In this document: in pieces, positions 49,985 through 61,135 of the stretch | How the letters are laid out: every line of letters starts with the position of its first letter | How positions within the stretch are numbered: the first letter of the stretch is position 1 | Source of the DNA: Nissolia schottii | Taxonomy: Eukaryota > Streptophyta > Magnoliopsida > Fabales > Fabaceae | Assembly: GCA_003254905.1 (NCBI GenBank) | Contig: QANU01017900.1 | Location: 266,741-330,740 of the forward strand | Direction: 5' to 3' | DNA: 64,000 nt | Position numbers and translations under genes: made by a program | The notes under the pieces: model-generated | Database searches by the model: none | What the model saw: only the letters and a program-made list of their open reading frames with translations | What the model was told of the DNA's origin: nothing

Positions 49985-52930
49985 CTGGTGAAGAAGAAAG
50001 AAGGAAAAAAAAAGGAAAAAGCAGTGTGACCAAAACAGAGGAAACAGAGGTTGAAGCAGAAACAGAGGAAACTATACAAAACTTACTTAGCTACTTTTCC
50101 ATAACAAACCAAACGGTGCAATTAAGTGATTGTTATAGGGAAATGGGAGAAATTGAATTTGAGAAAAGAAAAGAACGTTTTTTCTGCAGAATTCTTGCCG
50201 TGGTTATAATAACGTTTTTTGCATTTAGGCTCTCTTTTTTTGGGTGCAAAAACAGAGTATGTGACATGTACCATGTGAAAGCAATAAATGGTGAAAAAAA
50301 TAAAATGAAATAAATCTCAATGAAAATTGAAAATTAAAAAATAAAAAAAATTTAAAAATTTTCTGGAACTGAAACATGTTTTGTAGGCCACTTACCTTGA
50401 CAGAGAAGAATGTGTGTCATTTGGTTCTAAGTGTCGCACATTGTTCTGTTTTCCATTTTCATTCCTTTCTACTCACCATGTGCTGATTATAGATTTTTAA
50501 CTCAAAATTAAACTCTGATATGGTTAATTTTGCAAAGTGTTTTTTTTTCCCCTAAATTCTAGTAAACTTTAATTAATATGGCTCGATCCAAATCTGTTCG
50601 GTAGAAGGAAAAAACTATTATAAAATTACCTTTTTTTGTTTAACTTGAACCTGACTTTATTAGATAATAACTTATTTAAAATAATTAATATTAATGTGGG
50701 GTAGGTTAAGATGGTCGAAATCTTCGCAATTTAATCAGGGATGGGTTCGAGTCTTGAAAATGTAAAAAAAATATCTCACTAAAAGATCTTCACATCTTTT
50801 AAAGTATCCTAGTTAAGTTGAGTTAATTAAATTCGCGATATTAAGACCTAGATATCATTAATTCAATCAAAACAAAAAAAAAATTACTAAGAAAGTTTTA
50901 GATTAGACAACAAATAATCAATTATTTAGAGACAAAAAAAATCCAAAAATTTTATAAAAGATCTAGATATTAATAGTTTAAATATAAAAATAGTTTATGA
51001 TATGATATTATGATATGGGCTGACGAATCCAACCGATTTCACTGAAATAAAACTAATGAAACAAGAGTTACTTCTTGTTATTAATGTTGTAAAACTCTTT
51101 CTTTCACATGGAGAAGGATGAAAGTACTTGATTGTGTTTGCTCCCAAAATTGCCTTTATCTGGTTGAAGAATGGTACTTGTCTTTGGTTGAGTAGCATCA
51201 AAGGCACATATTGACTCTGCATATGAGTAATGAAATCACCAACTTCATTCATTGAAATGAAACGTTCCACCTTTTAGAGTTTCCATATTAACCATCATAT
51301 TCTTTATTTTTTTTTGGTAAGTACCATTATTACTAATTAATTATGCTATAATGTTATTTGTACATTATTTTTTTTTGTTGATTTTCAACACTCACAAAAG
51401 CACAGCTTGCTTCTCTTTTTCGAGCAGATCCTATTTTTTGTGAGTATACGGGTTGAGTGTTTAATAAAAATAGGGGTAGAAATAACATTACATTTACTTA
51501 TATATTATGATATATAAATATACAAAATTTAAGATAGTTATTGTGAAATTAAAAAGTCATTAATGAAGTGAGGTTAAAATTAAAATTATATATATATATA
51601 TATATATGAGTAAAATTTTCTATTGGTCTTTTAGTTATATTCAAATAATTATTTTGATTCTGTATTTTTTAAAACATTTAATTTGGTTCTTTATTTTTTA
51701 AAATGAGTCAGTTTAGTCATGTTTTTATATTTAACTATACTTTTAAAATGTAGATAATATTATTGTTTAAATGTGATTAAATGTGAAAAATGATCAAATT
51801 GACTCACTTTAAACAATAGATGACGTTTAAAAAAATATAACTAACATGATTATTTGGGTATAACTAAGGGAATAAAAGAGAGTTTCCCCCCCCCCCCACA
51901 CACACACATTATAATTTAAATTTTTATGTAATGTTGTGTAACTCATTTTAATAATTGCTCAGTATGAAAAAAAACGTATCCAATAAGTTTGAAAATCATA
52001 TGTCGGTTGAGAAAGTATGAGTGATTATTTATTTGATTATAAAGCCTAGTGATTTCATTAAAGAAAGAAGCAGAGAGGAATAATAATAATAATAGTTCAC
52101 AATTTTTTTATTGACAATTATAGTTCACAATATAAATAATAGTTGTCATCATAGTTCACACATGTATAGCTCAGGATGATCGAGACCAATCAAGAAAGAA
52201 ATGAAGGCAAAATCTTACTCTAATATTGACCTACATATGATTGAAAAATAGATTCTGTGAGGTATTTTTTTTATGTTCTAATATTTTTCTTTACTCTATT
52301 GTTTGACTTTAAATAATTTTTTAGGATTATGTGAGAGTCAGTGCTAATGACTTCTATGAATATATATTATATAATTTGAAGATAATATCCTTTCCGATGA
52401 TAAATTTCACCTACTTTTGAATTAATATATATAAGTGAGGAAGAGTTAAGGAGTTGTTTATTAACTTATTTAAAGACAGATGATAGAGGAGCTAAAGTAG
52501 TTTTTCAGTTTATTTTATTAATTTATTTATAGATGAATAAGTCATTAATATAAATTTGATCCTTACCTATAAATAAATAGCTTATTAAATTAATACTCCT
52601 TCACATTCTTCCGTCAATTATTATTTTTTCTCATAAAGTAAGAAAAAAATATTTTGAACCCATATTATATAAAGATTAATTTTGATACACACCTAAACTA
52701 CATGAATAAAGAGAATATAGGATATTGATTATTTTCGTCTAATTAATATATTTTGCACCATTATCATAATCATTTTTAAAAAAAAATTGTATATTAATCT
52801 TAATTTAATAAGATTTTAATTTATATCCACTAACGGTGTATTTTACTGTGTTAACTAATTAAATATTGTCATACTAATATAAATAGTTAACTTTTTCTTT
52901 CACTTCTTCAAAAGTTATATATATTAAAAA
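49985..52930. other. TBL upstream region and AT-rich intergenic DNA
   Basis: 49985-50400 is the promoter and leader side of the TBL gene. The remainder is AT-rich with no gene. 51608-51890 is an imperfect inverted repeat (TTTTAGTTATATTCAAATAA against TTATTTGGGTATAACTAAGG), probably a decayed MITE; it ends at a run of 12 or so C residues followed by a CA run. A TA microsatellite lies at 51585-51607. Confidence 0.45.
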
Positions 52931-52932
52931 AT

Positions 52933-53159
52933 CAAAAATGATACATGTACACTCAATTTCATACACTCATACATATACCATTAATAATGCACAAACTTTA
53001 TTCTCTCGAGTGTACAAACATTACAAACTTGTAAATAATACTCTCAACTATACTTAATTAAGTGCACAAACATTACATGGGTTAAAACACAAACTTTATG
53101 TATATAAGTACGGGGTGTATGTATGGTGTATGATTTTTAGTGTACGTGTAGCAGAATTC
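52933..53159 (+). repeat. Dispersed ~215-bp repeat, copy 2
   Basis: The core ends are TGATACATGTACACT and AGTGTACGTGTAGCA (inverted pair). It is flanked by a 9-bp direct repeat TTAAAAAAT (52924-52932, 53160-53168); the low complexity of that repeat weakens it as evidence. Homologous to copies at 47.6 kb (inverted) and 60.9 kb. Confidence 0.8.
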
Positions 53160-53803
53160 TTAAAAAATATGATTGGGTGACAATATAAAATTTTTTATTG
53201 AGAATAGAAATTCCAACAGCAGGTTTTCAAGCCACGCATTGAAGTTTTTGGTGGACTTTAGCTTTTCAAGAGTTTTATATAAATAGCATTAAAGGCCTTC
53301 GTTTATTTGATTATTTTTTGTGTGGTCCAGTTCCTCATTCTAGCCTTATCTTTCAATTGAGAGGATGATAGAGCTTTCTAATTAATCATAAAATTATTTA
53401 AGTAAATTATGTTCATAAAGTAATATTTTAATATTTATTATGATAAAATTTATACTTTTATTTAAAATATTGCTTCATTTTTAAATAAGATCGCATATAA
53501 TTTTAATATTTTTTGATCATGTAATAATTTTTCATTCAACTGATAATATCTCAATCTACATTTAATTTTCTTCTGAACCTAATTGAAACCATCAAAGCTA
53601 GCTAGCTCATACATCCTTTTCATCATTAATTCCATGAAAACTAAATGAAAGGAAAAGGGCAAAGACACACCACATAAGACCAACTTTTGGAGTTAGATCA
53701 CAAAGGAGTAATTTTTAGGTAGGTATGGTTTACGTGCATGATACCTTAATTATATGATCCATTAGTTATATTCAAACTAGTTATGTTCAAAAATAAAAGA
53801 TTA

Positions 53804-53990
53804 TACCAACGGGGGTTGGTCCAAGTGGTAAGCGGCTTAGTATCGCTTAAGCAAGGTCCCGAGTTCGAGACCTTGTGTACGCAGTTATCCCCACTGGAAG
53901 ACTCACCCGACATAGTCATGTACGCGACCTGGATCGACCCGGATTAGTCAAGGCTAAGTCTTGGATACCGGGCAGGCAACCTAAAAAAAA
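53804..53990 (+). mobile_element. tRNA-derived SINE
   Basis: An A-box-like TGGTCCAAGTGG (53817-53828) and a B-box-like GAGTTCGAGACC, spaced as in a tRNA gene, are followed by a tRNA-unrelated body ending GATACCGGGCAGGCAACCT and an A-rich tail. Flanking direct repeats AAAAGATTA (53795-53803 and 53988-53996) are consistent with target-primed insertion. There is no cloverleaf 3' half, so it is not a functional tRNA gene. It resembles plant Au-type SINEs. Confidence 0.85.
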
Positions 53991-53999
53991 AGATTAAAA

Positions 54000-56092
54000 A
54001 AAAATAAAAAAACTAGTATTTGGCTAAAGATAGAATATAGAAGATATTAATTTTGATACATAATAGAAGCAAATATTAACCGATCAAACTCTCATTATAT
54101 ATGTAATTTTTAGGAGTTATTATTTAAAAAAACACCTATAATAATATGCCAATACTTGATTATACCGACATTATATCAAAATTAAATTCAATATGAAATC
54201 TGACAAGAATGTTATTTTTCAACTCATTTTTAAAGGATACCAAAACCACTCATACAATTAGTTGTTCACTAAGAATTTCCACCAATAAGCTATATGTCTC
54301 CTAGAATAATTTTTTATTTTTAGAAATATTATTTATGTGAAAGCTATATCAGAAATGCACTTTAAAGTGTTTGGTATACAAACTAAATTCTCAGGAAACA
54401 TTTCTTTTCAAAGATACCCATGATAAAACAACACGAATCGATAGCTATCGCTTTTCTAACCGTGGCATGTGGTAGTCCGATAGTTGTTCAAGGTTTAGGG
54501 TTTAAAGACAATGTAGTCTTTTTATTTTTAAAAAAATTCACTTTATGTGAGAACTCAACATTCTTAGAGAAGAGTGAGAATAAAATTCGAACAATTTTTA
54601 TATTTCTAAAAATTTATCCAATAATATTTTTTAAAATTGTGAATTAAATATGAGAATGTTACATTTTTTACTCAAATTCCAAAAAATGTACAAATATTTT
54701 GTAAACCACATGTCACTAACCTTAGATATAATCTCGATTTCGAGTTCTACAAATAAAAATATACACAAAACTAGTGCAAAAAAAGTGTTATCTTAATAAT
54801 AGACTAGTTGTTATCAAGTTAGATTAGTTGTAATCCACTAAACTATAGAAATAGATGAATAAGACTTAGAAAAGTGGAGGGCATGGAGATTTATGTGCAT
54901 GTTTGTTTCCACATCAAGGGGTATGGCTTATGAGTAAAGTAGAAGCATGTTGAAGAGTACCTTCACACTGTAGAATCCCTGCCATGAACATAGCCAGGAA
55001 TGGAATGATTTCTGTATTGTGAAGCATGTCTTGGTGCCTTTGTTTTGTACCTCATTCCCCAATCATTGGTTAAATAACACTTTGCACAATAATAATAGTT
55101 CCTTTTTTTTTCATAAAAATTGAAAAATTGCTTATAGGACCAACATCACAAAATCCAAGTTTACCACGTCTATGGGCGGTTTCGTTTAACTTTGGAAGGG
55201 ATTAAGTGTAGAAGAATTAAGTTTGAAGTTTTAGAAGAATTAAATTTAAAAGAATTAATTTATATTTGGTTTGAATATTTTAAAAGTAAGTTTGAGAAAA
55301 TTGTTTTTGCTTGTATGAGATAAAACAAAAGTACTTTTGAAAATACCAAAAAGAACATAGTTTTAAGATAAATTAATATAGTGTGAGCGAGAGAGAAAAT
55401 AATTTATTAAAATTAAAAATATAACTTTTTTTTCAATTTCTAAAGTTAAACTAAAAAATATCTTTTAGTTTCAGCTGACAAACTTAAGTTTGAACTCTTC
55501 TAAACTTAAGATGAATAGAAAAAAATTAAACAAGATGAGGACCGTTCAAACTCATTTTCCATTCACCAACTCATTTTTCATTCACCAAATTTAAGTTTAG
55601 AGCACCCAAATTGATAACCAAACAAAACACTATTTTTGGTCCAATTTGAGCATTTGAAATTCCACAAGGACCATTTCACGATTCACTGTAAAGGCAAAAC
55701 TACGTATACCTTCCAAACTCATCAATGAATATATTACAAATTGTTTGCAACATCAATTTTGCAAGACCTGCTTACACCATTAAATTTTTATAAAGCTACT
55801 TGATTACATCAAGCTCAAAACTTTCGAAGCTATGTTTTTTTCTTTCTGGTCTTTTAACTATTGAAGAATGAAAATTTACATATGCTATAGAATCTCAATG
55901 GAGCACAAAATCACTTGCACTTTGCCATGCAACAAATAGAAGAAATGCAAGTAATCTTGCAACCATTTCAATAGAAATAAAAAAGAGTCCATTATCTGAT
56001 TCCAAACAATGTTTACAAAATCTGCAGGAGAATGGAACAGAAAGTCTTCATCTCATAACCCTTTTAACAGAATATTTGTTTCTATGCTTTTA
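54000..56092. other. AT-rich intergenic DNA
   Basis: No gene. 55170-55640 has ends that look weakly inverted (GGTTTCGTTTAACTTTGG against CCAAATTGATAACCAAAC) and may be an old MITE, but I could not find a target duplication. The last bases before 56093 are the 3' flank of the minus-strand EDR4-like gene. Confidence 0.4.
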
Positions 56093-59000
56093 TTATGCAG
56101 CTGCTCTAGGCACTTTCATGCCGAATCCATGCTTTGCTTTCTCCACTCTGAAATGGTCAAAGACAAGAGGCTTAACTACTAACTCTAACTATAGTTTCTT
56201 AGGCAGCATTTGGTAGGAGGAACATGACACGGGAATAGAGACACAAGAACAGAAACTAAAAATTCTTGCCCAGTTAGGCCAAAAATTGTGCCCCCTGTGT
56301 CCCAGTTTCAGTGAGATACGGAAAATACTAGAATTTTGTGTCCCCGCGTCTCTGATCCTGTATTTAGTCCCTCAACCAATCGTTGTCTTATAAATTTATA
56401 AACTATGAAATGGGAAAATTATATAAGTCAAGTAACAGGATCATATTCATAAAAGGGGTAGAAATAACTGAAATGATATAGTCATAGGCTCATATAATTT
56501 CAAGGAAAAGCATATAATTTCATGATCAGTTGGATAATTATAAGATCAATAGAATCATCATAAACTCGGCACTTACGTCGGTGCAAGTCTGCCAAGGCTA
56601 TCCAGCTCTTCTCCCGTGTCTTCATCCAGGACTCTCCCAGAAATTTCGACGATATAAGATCTGTTGCTTTCGCAAGGAAGTCCTCTTCCAGAAAGCAAAT
56701 CCAAATCTCTTTGGTGAAGCTCCCTACCGTTTACAAAAACGCCGGTGTTTCCGCCAGCACAATTGTCCGGCAAGGGATAACTGAACTCTTCTATGAACGG
56801 CTGCGATAGAAATCAACTTATTCATTGATATTGATCAAACTATCAGCATATGATCAATGGAATATGCTGGAGAAGTATTACTTACCGGAATTATTCCAAG
56901 ACAAGGTCCACCCACGACACCCCAAAAACCAGCGCGAGAATCATACCTAACAAAGCAATAGCATAAAGGCCAATCAATTACCACAAAAAAATTATAACTT
57001 CAAGCAAAGTGGTCATAACTCGTTTGGCAATGTGGTCTTGTCATGACATATTGCAGATGATAAGAACTTAACTGAGTCTACTAGATACAATAATTTTGAA
57101 AACTTTCATCAGAAATTATAGAAACCTCTGAAGCATATAAAAGCATAGGACCCATTTTCAAAAGCTTAACTGATTCAGTCTTGTTACCATTTGATTTTTC
57201 ATTTGAGCCTTTTGATACATGTGAATCTAACATAGTAACAGTTATAAACTGAAAGATTTTGGTAGACTTGGGGGCATACTAACCAATAATTTCCTGGACG
57301 GATTGTTCCAGCCAGCTTTTCAGCCTTCTTAACAGCACGATCTGATAAGGTTTGTCCATTTACAGTAACATCACTTGTGCCAGGATCATCTGTTCCATCA
57401 GATTGGGAGGAATCCCGGAAACCTTTCTTGATAAAGCTTGCGAAAAATGATTCACCCCCTTTGTTAGATCTAGGACGATTGTGTTCATGGCTTGTATCGC
57501 CACAATCCTGTGAGGTCCCAGAGTGAGAATAATCATGGACATCCATCTCGGTTGCAAGCACCACCTCTTTCAAAGAATTCTGCCTTGATGTAACTTTCTC
57601 TGCTTTTCCCTTCTCTAGTTCTGAGCGACTGCTTCGGTTGCCTATACCAAACCGATTCACTGCATGGTTATTATTACCATAATCAAAATATTCTTTAAGA
57701 GGTAAGCCAGCAGGTGGAGGAGATACAGCGGCTTTAGTTGGCTGATGAGTTGACATTGCAGCTTCACCTTTATCAACTGTAACTTCCGGACTATTTTCAT
57801 CTTCAGAAGTACTGAGTGATGAAGAATGCAAACTTTGCATCTCGTGGCGCTTGCCAGAGTTCAAGCTTGGTTCTGCAGCTACCACTGGAGGCTCTCTATC
57901 CACCGAGTGAAAATCATACCCGGCATAATCGTCAGATGAGAAGTTGACACCGCTCGTGTTCACATGACCATGGGAAGGTGACACGCTGCTGTTCACAACC
58001 TCGTCAGAGGTATCATCATCAATCGTTGCGGTGTTTTCGTTTACTTCTGAATGAAGAGAGATAACTAGCTTCTTATTGATGACAGCAAAGCTTATTTTTG
58101 AAGAACAAGCCCCACACAGCAATTTCCGCTGGTGATTTTTCATCTTAGCCAATGCTTTGTTAGGCAGTTGCAGCAACTCAAAGCAATTATAACATGTGAT
58201 GAAAGGAGAACCACCAGCTATAGGAAGGCAATGCCGACCACCACCAGCTGGCGTTGCTTTCCGAGGACGGCCTCGGACAAACCCACCCATCTCGGAGTTC
58301 AAGTTGTTAGGCCATCTTGTATGCAATTGATTTTCATGAAAACTCACCAGAGGAACAGTAGTTTTAGAGCTATGACCATGTGGACCAAATGCCCCTCGAG
58401 TCTCATGATGGTATATCATAAGATCATTTGGAGTATCGGGAAATCTCCTGTTCATAAATGCAGCAGGTGGCGGTGGCACCGAACCTTTTTGTTTGTTTTC
58501 ATAGCAAAGAAAACAAGAGCAAGAAGGTGGGTGAAGCATTGCATTATGTGAATATGGTTCATATGAATCTGAAATAGCATCCGGATAGTGTCCGGGAAAG
58601 TAAGGATGCATCGGTTGTTGCGGGAACTGATGAGGTAACTGATTTGGTCCTCTCCTCAGCATCTGGGGGGCAAAAGGGTCCCCATATCCAGGAACATAAT
58701 CTGGATTACGCATCGAAGGATGGAAGTTGCGCATAGGCATAGCCATTCCACGACCACTTGTATAACCATATGGATCATGAGGATAATTGAGATATGGAGG
58801 ACCTGCGACATTTTTGTTAGGGCCAAAGAACTGCCTCGAAGTCCTGTTCGACCCGGACGATCCATCTGGAAACCAAGCATCGGAGCCACTGTAAGGATCC
58901 GGCGGTACGATCCTTACATCAGGACGAACCTGTTCTTTTGGATTATTGACCACTTCAGGAGACTGGTTCAACTGGCTTGTTAACTCATCCAGCTTCCTTA

Positions 59001-60163
59001 GTAACTCGGCGCGATCTTGCTCAAGGTGCTGAACCCTGCTCACACCATCCATGTCTTTATCATTCCTCCATTGCTCCCCATAATTATAAGAAAAACTAGA
59101 ATAGCTATTCGAAGTTCCCTCATCGGGATAATTCAAATTGGAAAACCTCACGCCTTCCATATCAGCTGGCGGCTTTCTCCAAAACCCTTCCATCTCATCT
59201 CTCTCCCCATTTTGCCAATTAGACCTGCTCGCAGAGAACTTGGACCCTTTCAGATGCCCCATTTCAGAGTTCTGTTCCTGCTGCTCTCTTCTTATTGATT
59301 TACTATCCCCTTCATCCTTGTTTACATTGACATCAAAACCATTCTCTGAAAGCCCTTTCTCGTGGACATCATCAAACTGCTTCGGAAACCTCTCGTGTCC
59401 ATTTTTTGCTTTCCCCGAATCCCTTTGACCATACCTCGAGGAGCCAAAGTTCGAATTAACATCAACATCTGAATTATCACTCGATTCAACCACACCTTTC
59501 CCCAAGGAATTTCCTGATTTAGCACGATCTCTTTGAACCTCTCCCTCATCTGACACCTCAGACAAGCTACCACTTCCATAACCTTTATGCTTTGCTGCAA
59601 ACAAACGAAAAAAACAAATCCAAAACCATAATAAGAAATCAGATTATCAAAACTCCTTTTTTCCATGCTCTTGTTCTTCAATTACAAAAGAGCCGAACTC
59701 AACTAAAGCATGATTGCTATACATTGCAGCAAGTTCATACCTTTTACTCATTAATTGATTATTGAAAATCAAACAATAAAGGTATAATGACTCTTCCTAA
59801 TCACAAACACTAAAAAAGGAAAGGGCAACTTTTGATCCAAAAGTTTACCTCACAAAAATGGGGGGAAAAGGCACATGTTAGGAATTGGATTAGCTTAATT
59901 TTCATTCAGAACATCCAACCATCAAAATCAAAATCTCACAAAGACATCTTCCAAAAAAGCCATCTTTCCATGAAAATTAACAACCAAACTTGAACTAAAA
60001 TGTAAAAGAAAGAGATGAATCTGAGAGAAGAAAAAAAAGGGTTACCTCTAAGAACAGCACCACAACCACCACATTGATAGACAGAGTAATCAGGAAGTTC
60101 AGGCAGGAGGTTCTGACACTTAGGGCACCTCACCAACCTCACCTTCTTGGAGGAATCCTCCAT
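56093..60163 (-). CDS. EDR4-like DUF3133 zinc-ribbon protein
   Basis: Five exons on the minus strand, 60163-60046, 59594-57284, 56946-56886, 56800-56577 and 56147-56093, encode 922 residues in phase. The N-terminus has a zinc ribbon C13-X2-C16 ... C31-X2-C34 (VRCPKCQNLLPEL, YQCGGCGAVLR). A short coiled coil lies around 227-248, then a P/Y/G-rich region, an AT-hook-like RGRPRK (480-485) and the DUF3133 ribbon C507-X2-C510 ... C533-X2-C536. The C-terminus is a conserved block (FWGVVGGPCLGIIP, CAGGNTGVFVNGRELHQ, ISGRVLDEDTGEELDSLG). Arabidopsis EDR4 with this plan is a regulator of defence and of the EDR1/clathrin pathway (family knowledge). The start is the ATG at 60163; no ATG lies just upstream in frame. 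The three short C-terminal exons encode the best-conserved block. Family assignment is confident. Confidence 0.92.
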
Positions 60164-60900
60164 TGACACAACACAACAAAAAGGGCCTCTCTAATCAAAC
60201 ACCATCAAAGCTTTCACCATTTCAAATGAGAGGGTCAAACACACAAAATTTGAAGGCTTTGCTATCATTGGCTTTCAAAATCAACGACAACAACACCACA
60301 AGTTTAATGCTTGGCTTCTGCAAGCAAAGCTTTGAGCTTTTGATTGGTCAAAAAGGGTAAAATTTATGGGACAGCTTTCACCATTTCAAGTAAGAAATGA
60401 ATGCTTGGCTTTCAAAGAACAACCAACAAGGTTGTTGTTGTTGTGGGGTTGGGGGTCCTTAAGCACCTGCAAAGCTTGGAGCTTTCATTTGGCATAGCTG
60501 AAAATTGAAGAGAGAGAGGGAAGCCCAAAAAAAAATTGCTCCTTTATGCCTTTTTTGCTTTGGATTTTTCCTTAGAATTCAAACAAAAAATCCCAAATCC
60601 AAGGGAAAAGGGGTAACTTGAGAAGGAACAGTGGGGACAAAATTTCCCTCTGGGAATCTTAGAACTTTGAAACAATTGGGCTGGTTTTATCTTTTTCTTC
60701 ATTCCATTCCAGAATTATTGAAAAATGGAAACTTTATTATATAATACTCTGTGTTGTGTTGGGTTTTGGAGAGAGAGAGAAGAAAGAGACAGTAAAATTG
60801 CGTAAATGTTTTTGGAATGGTTTTGTCCAACTTCGTACGGAACTGTTGTTAATTTTGAACATGATATTTGCGTGTGTAAAATTTGTGTAGTTAAGTAATT
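60164..60900. other. EDR4-like gene 5' flank
   Basis: Probable leader and promoter of the minus-strand gene. It includes a GA/CT-rich stretch at about 60763-60790 and another near 60507-60521. No further gene. Confidence 0.45.
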
Positions 60901-60904
60901 ACAT

Positions 60905-61121
60905 GTTATATGTACAATTAATTTTATATACTTATACATACATCATTAATAATATACAAATTTTATTATCATGAGTCCACAAACATTACAAACTTAGATG
61001 ATATTTTTAATTATATTTAATTAAGTGCACAAACATTATAGACATTAAAACACAAACTTTATGTATATAAATATAGTGTATGTATGATATATATTTTTTG
61101 GTGTACGTGCAACAGGACTCA
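60905..61121 (+). repeat. Dispersed ~215-bp repeat, copy 3
   Basis: Homologous to 52933-53159 (shared blocks TTAATTAAGTGCACAAACATTA and AAACACAAACTTTATGTATATA). It is flanked by a perfect 14-bp direct repeat TTAAGTAATTACAT (60891-60904 and 61122-61135), the clearest insertion footprint in the family. Confidence 0.8.
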
Positions 61122-61135
61122 TTAAGTAATTACAT

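Noticed and set aside
49951..50313. 120-codon plus-strand frame opposite TBL exon 1
   Set aside because: It overlaps the TBL first exon antisense; the translation is low-complexity Lys/Glu-rich without recognisable features.
53804..53990. tRNA gene
   Set aside because: A and B boxes are present but the acceptor and 3' half do not form a cloverleaf, and the sequence continues into a SINE body with an A-rich tail.
54880..55040. Possible microRNA precursor
   Set aside because: No long hairpin could be found by eye and no known plant miRNA sequence was recognised.
57199..57283. Extension of the long EDR4-like frame past 57284
   Set aside because: A donor site at 57283 and a phase-matched exon at 56946 restore the conserved GNYWYDSRAGFWG sequence, so the read-through is intron.
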